A stretch of 64,000 bases of DNA from Malurus cyaneus samueli. Taxonomy: Eukaryota; Chordata; Aves; Passeriformes; Maluridae. The stretch lies in assembly GCA_009741485.1 (NCBI GenBank), contig CM019214.1:2562566-2626565 (forward strand), given 5' to 3'. This document shows, piece after piece, positions 36,961-50,600 of this stretch (its first letter is position 1; every line of letters starts with the position of its first letter). The notes under the pieces were generated by a model. The model did not search any database and was not told where the DNA came from. It saw nothing but the letters and a program-made list of their open reading frames with translations. The position numbers and the translations under genes are program-made.

Positions 36961-39691
36961 ACCTTGCCATGTACCCAATATACATTATCCATCTTGATTC
37001 TGTCCATAGGAAAATACCTGTAAGACAATCTTCCAGATGGTAAGATATAACAAAAGTATCATACTTTAAGTGTTGTGTATGTGTAATGTGATGTTATACA
37101 ACCACTATGGTTGGTGTGCAAAAAGCAGTGTACTGCAAAAATAAATATATTAGAGTGTATGCTGTACTGAAACCAGCAAGAGTTTTAAAATAATGAACAC
37201 AAGAAATTCAGCCAAAGCACAGGAAAATAAACAGAAAAGAAAATCTACTGCAAAAATACAAAACCAACCAACCAAAAACCAAGACAAAACCCAACAGATA
37301 GGAGAAAGAACGAAGGGAATTTTATTTTGCATTTTTAGGCATCAAAGCTGACTGCTATAGGATGGTTTCAGCACACAGCTAGTAAAAGGTGAGTAATTAT
37401 TGACCACTCTTTTTTTTGCAAAGGAATTCACTATGACACTTTGCTGGAAGGAAGGTAGACTCTCACCTTGCCATTCCACTCTCCTCTGGAAGTCATAAAC
37501 TTCCCACCTCATATTCTGCTCCCACCTTTAGGAGAAATTATCCATCTTGCATTTCAGCCAAAAGTGTCAGTACTGCTCACTGTCCTGTATTCTTCCATTT
37601 GTCACACTCGGTGGTTTTTGTTTCACTGAACAGTGAAATTAGGAGCCATGGAGATCACTGGAGGTCTTGCTCTATGGTGACCCTTGCTTTCATCATTCTC
37701 TCATTTAACAAAAGCCCTGGGACATGTCTTGTTCATATTCTCATGTTCTACTTAAACATTTCTTTCTGCAGTAGCTAGATAATTGCTGTGATTACTGACA
37801 GACTTGACTTGATATTTGGTTTGGGGAATGTAAACAAAATACGTAGCCTGTGAACGGCAAAGCACATATTCTGTTACTTGAACAACACATCTGGTTCTTC
37901 CCCAGATTGCTGCAGTTCATTTGAGACTGACAGACCAGTGTCCAGCAGCAAAATTTTGTTTTCCGTGGGTAGATGAAGGCTTAAAAATCCACTTGATTAT
38001 GCAATAAAAGGCTAGAGAAGGGAGAATGTTGGACTTAATTGCAAAAACATTCCTAAAAAATATGCCTCTGCTGCAATGAAGATTTGTTTAATATCCTGAG
38101 TTCTGAACTGCCTTCCACTAGTGTCCCAAGGGACCACGGTCTTTCAAATGAAGTTTAAAAAGTGAAGTTGAAAGTATTTTACTTTTCTGAACTAAAAAGT
38201 GTTGTGTTAGATGGAGTGATGACAGAGGACTTCCAGTGGGGTAAGTGAAGCAGTGGAGCCTAATGCAAGCATTTGTTCCAGCTTCCTGTATTTATTAGTG
38301 CTGAATTAGTTATCTTCTCTATATATGATCAAATTTATTAATTTGGTGTTATTTTTCAAACAAAATTGTATTTCATTCAATTTCAGTATTAACTTTAAGA
38401 TTTATACCTGTCAATTGGTATCAATACTTGTATGAATTATGTAACTCTGTGTATGGTCAGATTAAAGTGGCAGGAATCTTTGATAAGTAATGTTTGCCAC
38501 TGTACTACATTTACATTTGATGAATTTGAAAGAATATTTTCATCTTCAAAAATACATTTTTGAAAAGGCAAATGTTTTCTCCAATTAGTTTTCAGTGTCA
38601 GAGTTTAAATGTCATGATTTAGAGAAGAACACTTTTTGTTCTTATTGCTAGTGGAGTTATATTTAAATAAAAATGATCTGACTTTTATAGAAGCATGAAG
38701 ACATAGTCAGTTTTCCCTTCATATGACATCTGAAGTGATTTAGTCAAGTGCATTTTTCATTTTAACAATACTGGATAGGGAAGAGGGTGAAGTTATTTAT
38801 CTTGCAAAAAAATGAGAGGACTGTCTTTCAAATGCCTTGTAGTTTTATGAAGAAGACATTTTATCTAATCAGGTCACATCTATTTTTTGAAGACTTGGAT
38901 AAACTTCACACAATCACCAATTTTGAATTAAAGAGGAGTGCAATTTCTCTGAACTTTTGAAAACAATTAATTGTCCCCTATTTTAAAATGTTTATTCTGT
39001 CTATGTTCCATATGACAAAGTAATTTGTGTTAAAAAGAATAATTTTTGCTACTGGACATCAACCACCACAGTCCAAAGTTGCTGGCCTTGTCTGTGAGCT
39101 GCAAACACACCTTTTACAGCCACAAGTATTGTCTTATGGGCTGTTTTACAGAAACCTCCTTCTATGTCTTAGAAAACAATCCTATTCTTCTCTTCAAATG
39201 CCTTAACTTGTTTTCATTAACAGATTGGTCTCCTACTGTAAAAAAGCTACTCACACAGTGAGCGACATTGATTTAATTAAATTGGTAATGTGAGCACAGT
39301 TGAGTAGCTGGAGATGTGGAAAATTGCAGGGAAAGAAAGGAGGTTTTACTTTTTCTCCGAGTTTAAGTCTCCATGTTTCATAGCAAACATATCAAACACC
39401 TCTTCAATAGCCTTTCCTCCAAGAATCTTTCTTGGCTAAGCAGAGCTGATGTAAATAAATAGTCACTTGCCTTGGAGCTCTCCTACTGAGTTTGGATAAG
39501 ACCTGATGTCTAGGGTGATGCAGAGTGAGGAGAATGAGACAAAGTGCTTCTACTGTAGCATTAAAAAAAAAAAAGGAGGAAAAACCTCAGTGGGAAACTA
39601 GACATATTGTTACAATCTCCCACACCAGACACACATATTTTCATCTCTTCCCTTCACAGTCCAAATGCCTTATCTCCAAATAATCCAACAG
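36961..39691. other. No gene recognised
   Basis: AT-rich spacer. An (AACC)-like simple tract lies at about 37260-37280. Confidence 0.45.
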
Positions 39692-39696
39692 GTATC

Positions 39697-40302
39697 TGTA
39701 GTGGTTTGAAAGAATTTAATGGGAGCAAAATATTCCCAAGATCCAGCAAACCTCCCCCCTCTCTCTTTTCCCCACCGGGTCCAGAGACAACCTTTTCCAC
39801 AGAGAGGAAAGTGAAAAGAAAAGGGAAAAAACCTATTTATTTAAAATTATAAAAACAAAAAGAAAAACCTGTGGAATCAGCTGTTGATCCCAAAGCCTTT
39901 CTCTTCCCTCCTGGGAGTGGCTTCCCCTCCGGGGCCCCCAGAGGTGTTGGACAGAGTCTCTCTCCGTGGTTCACTGAAGGATCTTTTCGTCTGTCGTGCC
40001 ACGGAATCCCCAATTCTCAGATGAGAAGAAAAAAAAATTCGAGGAAAAAACAAGACCAAAGAAAGGGAGAAAAAGAAGCAGTCCCAGAGAGCAGACAGCT
40101 TCTTTTCCACCGCTGATCCCGAGAGCCTCCGAGGAAAAAAACGTGTGTGTCTTGTCCCTTTCCCTCCCATTGTCCTTGAAGGGAGGAACATCACCAAACA
40201 AACCAGAGCAGTCTCCACTAATGTATAGTTACAGAAGGGTTGTTTAACTTTCCTCTAACATAAGCAGATGATAGGAATACAATACTCAGCTAACCTGGGA
40301 CA
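39697..40302 (-). mobile_element. Solo LTR, ERVL-like, perfect 5-bp target duplication
   Basis: This 606-bp element has TG...CA ends (TGTAGTGG on the left, CTGGGACA on the right). It is flanked by identical GTATC copies at 39692-39696 and 40303-40307. A 5-bp duplication is typical of ERVL-type elements. I favour minus orientation (start TGTCCCAGG) because an AATAAA on that strand lies about 140 bp before the far end, as expected for R/U5. Several open frames overlapping here are LTR sequence, not genes. No internal region is present. Confidence 0.82.
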
Positions 40303-40307
40303 GTATC

Positions 40308-42075
40308 TTAGTCCAGCATAAGAGGACTGTACAGCTGTACACTTAGGAATCCTTCTGTGCTTTCCAAGTTCCTTTTAAAGAGTGAAGGAACAGGTGGCAC
40401 TGATGCTAAGGGATTGCCCCGTTTTAAGATGGAGCTTGATTAATTTACAGCTGAGATTATATGGCACAGTTGTTTGTGGCAGCCAGAGAGAGGCAGATAA
40501 AAATTTCACACTACTTATCTGTGATCTTTGAGAAATCTGTCTGAAGGTGGTTTCAGAGAGTGGAGATTGTCAGCACAGATTGCTGTGTAACACCTAAAGA
40601 AGGAAATGTATAGTGAAGGTGGTGTTAGCTAAGCCAAAACAAAATATTTGTTTTTATTTGCAAAAATATTTATTTTATTTGTAAAATAACTGAAGTTTTT
40701 AGCCAGACTCTTTCAAAATATACTTTGAACCATGCAAGCAGAGGTTAGATGGTGACTGTTAGAATTTCTGTCTTTGTGATTTTTCATCCAAAAGAAGAAA
40801 GACATGAAAAGCACATTTAACTTCACTCAAAGCATCAGCATTAATTGGTGGCATGAAAAAGCAGAGAAATTATATTTGTCATTTTTTTCCATTTAAACCC
40901 AAATTATTACAAATGCACATTTCCCTGTATTTATGTTGTATGGCTTTTAGGTGACAATTAGGTTTCCCATTGTCAGTTTGGAGATTGCATTCAAGTGATT
41001 TCATGGGTGACACACGGGTCAGGAGGGAGCCCTAAATATCATCTTCTAGAAGTTTCAGGTTCCTCAAGGCCCAGTGTAGGTGACAATTCATCTCCAAAGA
41101 GCTGCACTTTAAATAAAGCTTCCTGGCTTTTGGCACCTCTTGTATAGCTCATAAAAATTAATTTGACAAGAAGAATGGAAAACCCATGGCAAACATAAGC
41201 ATCTTAAAAGAAAAGAATAATAGCGACTGAAAGAAAGATTGTTTTGCTCATTAACCTCTTACTAAAAAACCCCAAATCCAAACATGCAAGGGCAGTATAA
41301 TAACTGTGTAAAGTAAGTAATACATGGCCTTTAAATGTCTGAAGAAATTATTTCATATTGGGGGTTAGTATATACAGCTGATGACATTTTATGAGAAAGA
41401 AAACAAGTGATGCCCTTTCTCTGACTAATTTCATTTATTAATGAATTCCTGTTATGCTATTGTTTGTTGGCATATTTGGAATTTATAAGGATTATACACA
41501 GAGAAAATACAAGGCAACCATCTGTAATTTCAATGTGACCTTCACTTGACTTGTGTGAGTAAAATGGTAGTAAAAATGATTGAAAGGAAGGACAAGAAGG
41601 AGGACTATGGAAACTGTGTGCAAATGATTTACTGCTACATGCACTGTAAACATCTCCAGAATCCATGCTTTTATTTACCTGTACCTTCAGCTCTAGACAC
41701 CATAGCCACTCCAAGGAAATCACAAAGAAAGGTGGAGGGCAGTCTGACAGATAGATGTCTTGCTGAGCTCTAAGAGACTGCTTTTGTTGTGAACAATTTC
41801 ACTTATGCCAGTCATGACCTGGTCTGTACCAGCTTGCAATGGAATGGTGCTTACCATTCTCTCAAAACTGGACTATTTTTGCTTCTCTCAAGTGGGTAAA
41901 CAAAAAACCTCAAGCAATTCAAAACTGATAATCGGTTTGAGAAAAGTGTGCCCTTGCCTTGTTGGGTTGAAGTTGCACATGTGTTCACAAGGGTTACTCA
42001 TTCTTCCCTTTTTCCAGAGACAGTGCCATGATCAGAACACTGATGTTTATGAGGGGCCTGGGGATACAGTGAGAG
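40308..42075. other. No gene recognised
   Basis: Unique-looking AT-rich sequence with no supported feature. Confidence 0.45.
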
Positions 42076-42139
42076 TATATATATATTTATATAGATATAA
42101 ATATATATATATATTTATATATATAGTATAATATATATA
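42076..42139. repeat. (AT)n-rich microsatellite
   Basis: Alternating AT interrupted by TTTAT and GAT units. It is able to form cruciform structures and is likely length-variable. Confidence 0.9.
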
Positions 42140-43594
42140 GCCTGATTAGTTTAACCAAAATTAATGTTTTAGCTTTGTGATCTTGACTTACTAGAACAAG
42201 TTTGCAGGTTTTATCAGAAGCCTGTCTTTTAAAAAAGAAATATTTTTTTTAAAATTTTTTTTAAGTGTACTGTTTCCCAGTGTAGTATTCATCAAATTAC
42301 AGTCTGTGCATGGATCAGCTTTGGGTACCTACAGTACTGCAGAGTTTCTGCAGGCAGGGATGTCAAAAGCTCTAGCTTTTTGCTATCAATGTCCCACTCA
42401 GTATGATGGAGCACAAATAGGAGCATTTCTCAAAATCTCATCACTGTGATTATATGACCAGCAAGTTTGCAGGTGAAAAATCCATCATTTTTTTTATCCT
42501 TTCACATGCTGAAACACCAGCGACTGCTGGTTGGAAACAGAAATTAATGTCACAATATGCTCATATGCAAAAATAAGTGGCTCTGCTCAAGAATTTTCTA
42601 TTCCCTGTTTTCAGTATTTTGCAAACTGTAGCAGGTTTCAGACTAGAAGAAATCTTCCCGAGTATCTTGTAGCTATAAATTGACATGTTGGGTTTGTTAT
42701 TCAGAGCAAATTAATGGCAACTGAAATAAGATAACCAAGCAAACAAGATCTTTGCCATATCTTAAATACATTTACTTGAGTTTTGTCACTGTGTCTTAAG
42801 AATGGTAACCTGAAGGCTTTTTAACAGTTTTTGGAAAGATTTGACCCTATGAATTCTTCATGTCTTTGATTGCAACATAATGAGATTTGAGCTCATGAGT
42901 TTTATATTACAGCCCTTATTTTCATGGATTCTGTCTGTTCTGAGCCTTTGAAAAATGCACATGCTGAGGTTTTCAAATATGCACACTCCTAAGTACTAAA
43001 ATCTCAGACCTAGCCTGCATTTTTAGGTGATGACTTTTCCTGAACAGGGACAGGAAATTACTTAAAATTTATATTCCTCCGAGGTTTTTTAATGTAACTT
43101 TATGTAATTTTACTAGAAATTTGATAATCTTGCTGAAAAGCCTAAATGGATTAGTATCAACAGTCTAACAAGAATCGTAAGTAGATTAAAAAATCTCTGA
43201 CAATTGTGGTGAACTAGATTTTAGTTTTCTCAGTGCCAGTTAGGGAATAAGAAACAAAACATGTCTTACAAAACAGCACGTGAAAGCAGCATTGTGCTTG
43301 CTGCAGGTCGCAGTTCATACTATGCTCTTATTCAAATTGTTACATGAGTTGTTCATCTTTTTCACTACTCTCATTTATCTGACTGTACATAGGAATTTCT
43401 TCCATGTAGTTACATCCAGGTCTCCAGGATACACAGAGGAAAAGGGCAATATTTGGGAGGTCTTTCCCATAACTATTTTGGGCGGCCAGCCATTTACTGG
43501 GGCTCTGGGGAGCTTAGAATTGCTGGAGCTTTTGTAGCCTAAGTGGAAACCTAACAATATAGGTTTAAAGTCCTAATTTAAATTAAAAACTACC
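42140..43594. other. No gene recognised
   Basis: AT-rich spacer. The open frame at 43280-43537 shows no family resemblance. Confidence 0.4.
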
Positions 43595-43688
43595 ACAAAA
43601 AAAAAAAAAAAAAACAAACAAAAAAACAAAAAAAACAAAAAACCAACAACAAAAAAAAAAAACAACAGAAAACAAAAGGAAAAAAGGC
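43595..43688. repeat. A-rich tract with CAAA/CAAC interruptions
   Basis: About 95 bp of almost pure A with occasional C. It could be the degenerate tail of a plus-strand retroposed sequence, but upstream DNA has no recognised parent. Confidence 0.85.
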
Positions 43689-44509
43689 AAGAGAGAAAGT
43701 GAAGAGCGAATATGTTGTTGTGTCATCTTATTCCTTGTTTGCAGCATGGTTTCACCTCTCTAAAGGTCTTAATGTTCAGGATGTCCACTACAGAGTACAA
43801 GATGTGCCCAAAGCACACTGAGCAATCTGCACAAATGTTCTGCATTCACTCAGTTTTGCACAGCTGTGGGCTACAGTGTTTGAGGGCCAAATCTCTGAAG
43901 AATCAGGCGGTTCTTTGCACTGCAACTGAACTTTAAACTCGTGTGGGTTTTAGACTGTAAAAGAAGCTTTGATTTTTCTTTTTAGGCTGGCCTAGTAAGG
44001 AATTAATGCCATTTTTTTTCAACAGTCTTAAAATGGAAAGTGATCACGATCTTCCTCATGAGATCCATCTGGAATTTTGTGAAGCAGAATCACTCCTAAC
44101 AGTTTCATGACAGGAGTCCTCGAGTAAACCTGGGCAACCCTGAGGGGATTAGTGGGCTCATGCTGAGCAATGTGACAGTCAGAGCTGAGAGGGTGTAAAA
44201 GCTAAGGACTGACTTATTAGAGTGCTGAAAGACTTTGTGGAGTTTTGCATGGGGCTGGAAGTGGTAAATCCAGTATTGTGACCTATAATAAATACAATTA
44301 TTTACCAACTGCTTTAGTTGCTCTTGTAGTTGCTGTTCCCCACTCTGTCCTGACCTGTTCTGTACTATTGCTAGGTGCTCATAAGTGCTTCTGATACCTT
44401 AGGATTTTTAGTTTCTCTATTCTCATGCATCTGTATTCTTGTACTTCTCTAGTACAGCACTAAAACTCCCTTCTCTCATCTTTAGACAAAACAATCCTCT
44501 CTGAGCTGA
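43689..44509. other. No gene recognised
   Basis: Spacer without supported features. It may contain the unrecognised 5' part of the LTR-like segment that follows. Confidence 0.4.
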
Positions 44510-44870
44510 ATCCAAGGACACCTCAGAGCCCCAAAATATGGAAACAACAGCGAGTTGGGGGGAGCAAGTTTGGGGTGGGTGACAGCATCACCTGTAAAGA
44601 TCATTGGAGAATTAACACCCAATTTGTTAATAAGGCAGAACTTATAAAAGGTGAAGATCTCGTGACTCGGTGTCCATTTTGGGTGCAGCCTCAGGAGGAG
44701 GCTTTGTCTGCCCTAATGTACCAGGGGCCTGTTAGGCCTGGATTAAAGTTGTGTATTCTCATTCTCTTAAGTTTGTCTGGCCTCTCTTTCAGATCAGCCT
44801 GATTGATAAGGGATCACTTCTTGTGTTTCACCCCAGTGGGGAATTGCGGATGTGATAACTGCAGAACAGT
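44510..44870 (+). mobile_element. Possible ERV LTR (U3-R-U5-like), limits unknown
   Basis: A TATA-like CTTATAAAAG lies at 44641-44650. An ATTAAA poly(A)-type signal follows about 90 bp later (near 44742), then a TC-rich 'attctcattctcttaagttt' and 'ggcctctctttcagatcagc'. This promoter, R and U5-like order resembles avian retroviral LTRs. I could not find paired TG...CA ends or a target duplication, so this is a structural guess. Confidence 0.42.
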
Positions 44871-47619
44871 GGAGGTGGCTAATAAAACCATAGCTCTGAA
44901 ATGAGCCCTGCTTTTTCTAGCTTATTATTTTTTTTTTCAGGAAATCTTCCTTTGGGATGAAAATCTGTTGAGTCAGAAAGGGATAAGGACAAGTGATACA
45001 GGTTTAGATAGTAAAGGAGTGTGTTCAAAGGATATCACCATTCCCACCCTAATTCATGGCTTACCAGGATGTCCTGCCTTCTTTTTGTTTAGCTGGAATG
45101 AGGTGAACAGATGCAAAAAAGGAGATTTATGGTCCAATATGGATAAAGATCCCTGACATTTATAACCTAAAATAACAAAATTAATATCTACTTAAAGTGT
45201 CTATTTTTTAAATTACTGCAGAATCTTCAGAAATTCTCTTTTACATGAGTTTAATACTTTAAGATAGGTAGCACTGAGCACTGAGAAAGTCATAAGTACA
45301 AATTAAAATGCTTCAAATGTGGGTTTACGATTTCTGTATACAAATCAATATCTTGATGTTATTAACCCTACCAAAATGCTGAAGTTCTCTTGGACTTATT
45401 GTTATGAAGAATCATGGCCAAATTAATAGGAATAAGAAGTAGCCAGCTAGATATGAGAAACCCTTCCAGATTTTAAAAAAATGGAAGCTGCTCCTCTCAC
45501 TGTAGACAAGAAGAGACCAGCCAGCAGCTGAAAAGAGAAAACACTTAAAAGGGCAAAAACAAATACAAAGGTAATTTCTGTATCAGTTACAAAAAATGAG
45601 ATCAAAAGATGTGAGTTTATATTTAAAAAAATTGATCAAAATCACACACCAATTCTTTTCCAACTATCATTTGGAAAGTGATTTGATATTTGGGTAGCAC
45701 TGAAAATGAAGTACTGTTTATCATGGGAGAGTTTACAACTTTGGCTTATGGATGCTAAGAACTCAAGAAATTATGGGCAATATTCCTGGTAGCTGTGTGC
45801 AGAGCAGCCACTGCCACAGGTGACAAGGTGTGTGTATCCTGTAGTTTTTTTTGCTGTATCCAAACTCCTTTGCCAGCTGCTCTCCTTGTATAACTGCAGG
45901 AAAGCACAGCTGTTTCCATTCATGAGCATGGCTAAAACTCCCTGGCATTTCTTTATAAAGTGTAGACAGGTTGGTTTTGCTTGTGAAAGTCTCAAGGACT
46001 TTGCAGACAGATTGAACAGTGAGCCAGGAAAACATTGTCGAGCATTTGACAGCCATCCCAGGGGAATGTTGGAGGGTTTAGACACAGAGCCACGAGTCAG
46101 ACAAAAGTAAATGGGAAAGATTCTGGCCTGAAAACACCCATACAGCAGGTGCTATGTATGGATACATGCTGGTGCAGGAAACCATTTTAATAATTAATGA
46201 TGACCGTAAAACACTGTATGGTTCTATTACAGCACAGAAAAAAAGTAATTATAAAGGTTCTGTGAATATTGATTCATTTATTTGATGTATAGTTTGGACT
46301 TTATCCTTTGAGAAGTGTTTTATGTGGATGTATTTAAAAGTAGAATTATGTTTGTGCTTTTGCCCACCATAGGATTTATAAATCATACAATTTTCAAACT
46401 CATTAAAATCCAGCATTGCAAGAGAACAAGGATTTGAAACAAGAATGGAGGATAAAATGGATTTAAAACTAGAATGGAGCTGCAAAGACCTAAAAAAACT
46501 GATGTTTGGTGAAAATGGAGTGTGGGGTTTTTGCATAACCTAGACCCTGACTGGTCTGCATGGTCTGTGTGCCCTGTGCTGCTTCCCCTGACCCAGTCCT
46601 GTTAACTGAAAAACAAATTCTTGAATTGTGGATTAAAAAATTCTGCTAAGTGCCTGGCTTTTCCCCCTCTGTGCCATTTGCTTCTTAGTAGCTGTCAATA
46701 TACATTCTTTCTTTCCTTATGGGTGCAGTCTAGAAATTAACTTTGAAGTCCCTGGAATGGTGTGTGCAGATCATCATCTATATAATTTCCATTTTGTTTA
46801 ATCGAGCTCCATTTAAACATATATATGTTGTCTTGAAAAATGTTTTCCGAAACAGTCCTCAGAGTATCTTGGAAAAGATTCTATGCTTGAAAAAAATATC
46901 AGTTCAGTGTTCCTAAAGCTCTGCCTATGGAAAGTTTACATGACTTTTAATCATTTTCCAGGGCATTTTCCCAGCTACTTTTCATACATTTTTAAGGAGC
47001 TTGTTAAGAGCATCCCAGCACTCATAATGAGTATGAGTAATACTCTGGTTTGTTTGCCTCAAACTGGAACAGAGTTAAAACACAGTCTGCTTCAAGGAGT
47101 CAGCTGGTTTTGCATTCTCTTTAAACAGAGAGAATAAAGGTTGTTTGCCTAGGAATTGTGTGCACTGTAGCTTGACTGTGTACACAGTTTGTGAAGGCAT
47201 ATCTGAACTCACCCTGACCTAAGCAAGCCCTGGTTCTGCCAGAATGCCAGTGACTGTTGGCTGCAGATTCCCAAGGAGGGGAGGCTGAGAATTAATGCTG
47301 TGCTGACCTCTATAATAGTGACCACACCTCACTAAACTCTCTGGAGGGGAACTTGGAATTGTCCCCGGGATCTGCTGTCAAGGTTCTGACCGCAGGAGAT
47401 TCCATTCACAGTTTGTGTTGTGGGTTAAAATGGAGCTTCAGGATGTCTATCCAGAGATATCTTCTACCTTTGATGAAACCTGTGGTGCTTGTATCTTCAA
47501 AGAGGTGAATGAAACCAGTCCAGTCTCTCTTTTCCAGTAAGAAATAAACTGTTTGTAAGGGGACTATATTAAGCTACGACAGGAAAATGAAAAGAAAGAA
47601 AGGAGCTGCATGAAACTGG
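44871..47619. other. No gene recognised
   Basis: Unique-looking sequence. Overlapping open frames on both strands at 45763-46110 lack family resemblance. Confidence 0.4.
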
Positions 47620-47645
47620 TTTTTTTTTTTTTTTTTTTTTTTTTT
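47620..47645. repeat. Poly(T) tract, 26 bp
   Basis: A T homopolymer. The sequence to its right (47646-47830) could be a minus-strand retrocopy, but no poly(A) signal precedes the tract on the minus strand and I do not recognise a parent. Confidence 0.9.
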
Positions 47646-50600
47646 GTGTGGATGGTACTGGAGGCAGTGCTCCCCAAGGATTGTGCTGGGAACTCTTGGA
47701 ATGTAGCATGGTGCCACACTCCTTCCCACTTTTTGCCTGGCCTTCCTTTGCATGGAAAGCAAAGCATGAGATAAAGAATAGGATTGGACCAATGTGTGGT
47801 CAAGCCATAGTCCCACCATGAGACAAGCAAGGCATCTGAATGGCCCCTAAAAACTGGGAAGGGGACCTTAGTCTAGTAATACAGACTATCTTTGTGGTGC
47901 TGAACATAGCTATAGACTCCCTTATTTCCCTTTGTCACTGATTTGAGAAACAGGCAAGTTTGAGGAGTGTGTGTGAACTCCTCTTTTCGAGCTGCCTCTT
48001 TCACTGAATATTAAAGGAGTTTGGGCAGCTGAAATCTCATCACAGGTACCAAAGTCAGGTAGAATTATCTGAAGCCAGAGAACCCTTCAGTAGGTCCCGA
48101 AAAAGTGCTCTGTCCTTTGAGTGTTTCAGGAGTCTGAGGACTCAAAGTGGTGCACAAAGTCTAGATCCTGGGAAAGATCCCATCATACATGAGAATTAGC
48201 AAGAATGGTTCACTCATTCATTTTTGAACAGAAGGGGAAAAGGGAAACAGATGCAGTCGTCACTGAAATTGCATATAAATTGTATTTTCTAGTATTTTCT
48301 TCTTTATTAAGTAAATAAATACTCTTCTACTTTGCCAGTAGTGTGGTGCTATGCAGCCATTTGTGATGTAAGGTTTCAGCCAGAGGGGACAGGAAATTAA
48401 TCAATTCTAGCATGTGAGTGTCAGTAATTGATTTTCCTAATATGAATTTGAAATGAAATGTACTGCAAAGAATGTTTCAGTTATGGGAAAGATCAATCCA
48501 CTCCCGAGGCCCTTATCCTTGTTAATAAGTTGCTTCCTTGCGAGTAGAAACTCAGTGATCCTTAAAAAATCCAGAGGCTTGTATTTTAAAAAACATCGAT
48601 GCTGCTGCAGGCAAGGTGATTGCAGCCATTAGTTCCTCTTTATGTCAGAGGAGGATCTGGCATCAAAACCCCAGAGAATTCCTAAACTGTCTCACCAATG
48701 CCTTAAAAACAGAAAGTCCTTATTGCATTCACAGGAGGAAAACCACTAAAGTGGGAAACTTCCCCTTCACTAATGATGAACTGGAAAAATCAAACCAATT
48801 GTAAATGAGAAATACTGTCTAGTTTTCTTATTCTTTAAGTGTTTTACAAACTGCATGTTTGGTTCAGGTTTTGTATATTCTCTCTAGTAGCCATGAAGAA
48901 TGAGATGAGAGACTGCTAAACTTTGATCACACAAATCCTGGTTTCTTTTTTAGTAATCTCATGTTTTAGGTGATGTCAAAGATGTTTATGAAACACATGT
49001 CTAGCCTTTCTGAAGCAGAGCCAGCCTTTTCAAACCAAACAGATGTGCTACTAGTACTAACTGTAATTATTAAATAGTAATTGTATTGCTTTAATCTTTA
49101 ATAATGTCTAAAATAAAAATTGTCAGAAAAACTACTGCCAACAAAAATTACTTCTATTATAGCTAAATAGTCTTTGAAACTGAAGTTACATTACAGGAAG
49201 CGATATCCCCAGCTGATCCACACTAAGAGAAGCAAAAAAAAACGAACAGCTTTTTTTTGCTAATTTTTAGCCTATTTAAGCTAACACAATGGAAAAGGTA
49301 ATCCAGGCAGGACCTGTCATCTTCTTTGCCAGTTTTAAAGAAACTCTTGAGAGAAAACCGCATCTGAGAGGTGGAAGAGAATTGAAATGAGCATGAAATA
49401 CCACATGTGTTTCTCAGAGAAAGTCAATTGCTCACTGCTCTTGATGTTTGAGAACAGACATGTAGGAAAATTACTAAAGCTAGAAAAATTGGTCAAGAAT
49501 AAAAATTCGTCCTTTGCAAAGAAGGGTATGATTCAGAGCAATTCCAGTTCAAGGACCTTCTGAAGAATTTAGAGGGGAAGTCTGGGAGCAGCTCATGTGG
49601 CAGTATGCAAGGGCTGCGGATCCCATACACTTATAACAATGTGTGTTGCAGGTGGTGATGAAACTGACTGCCAAAACTATTTGTTATTTATCATTTCTAG
49701 CTTTAACAGATTTGAAGTAGTTGCTTCCAGAACTGCAGTGAGACACTGGATGATGAAGTTGTATATATCTCTATCTCCTGCTCTGCTTTGCCTCACTTTT
49801 CTCTTTTCTCTCTGCAGACTTTATTGTTGAAGGCCCTCTCTTTCTTTTTGGCCCATCTAGTTTCTTAGAGTCATGAGCTGCCTCTTCTCTTCTTTAGATT
49901 CTCCTCTGGCTGATGGATATTGGTAATTGGGGTTATAAGTGGCTGGAGAAAGCGTCCAAGAGCCAAGGATGTGGGGGGAAGCAAATGGTTCTGGTAGTGA
50001 AAGCAACAGCAAGTGCCTTGCAGTGATTCCCCACCTGGGAGGTGGGCATCTTGCCACTAAATTATATGTAAAAATATTAAACTAAACTGTGAAATTTCTT
50101 TTTTTTTTTTTGGTTGAGAATATTCACCAGGCAGAATATATTGTGTGTCCCCATGTGAAACAAAAATATGAACCAGACAGGTTCCTTTCATCTAAAGATG
50201 ATCCAAAGTTCTTAAGCACTGTAGAACAAAGTTTAACAAAGATTACTATATCCTCACTTCCAATGGGATTTCATTCCTTGTCTCAATTTTATGTGGGAAT
50301 GAGTGAAGACAGTGCCAAATATAATTTAGTTTTGAAATAAACCAATAGAGTAGACCTGTGCTTAGGACATGATTAGAGAGGGCATGTCATCTGAACTGGG
50401 CATGTGTGTTAGTAGAGATGACAAAATGTTACTTAGGACTTCAGACAGAGTTATTGATGCCAGGGTGAGCAGGTGTATTGATGAGGAAAAGTCCATCTTA
50501 ATAAATATGTAAATGTGTGTGTGTAGTTGAAGATGGGCAGAGACAGTCTGAGCTAATGGATGGTTGATTTTTTACTGGTAGCAGTTCCAACTCAAGCATA

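Noticed and set aside
39607..40247. Cluster of overlapping frames on both strands
   Set aside because: They lie almost wholly inside the TSD-flanked LTR and are low-complexity K, R, S or F rich.
45763..46110. Overlapping frames of about 96-104 codons on both strands
   Set aside because: Mutually overlapping frames with no recognised motif. I cannot choose one as real.
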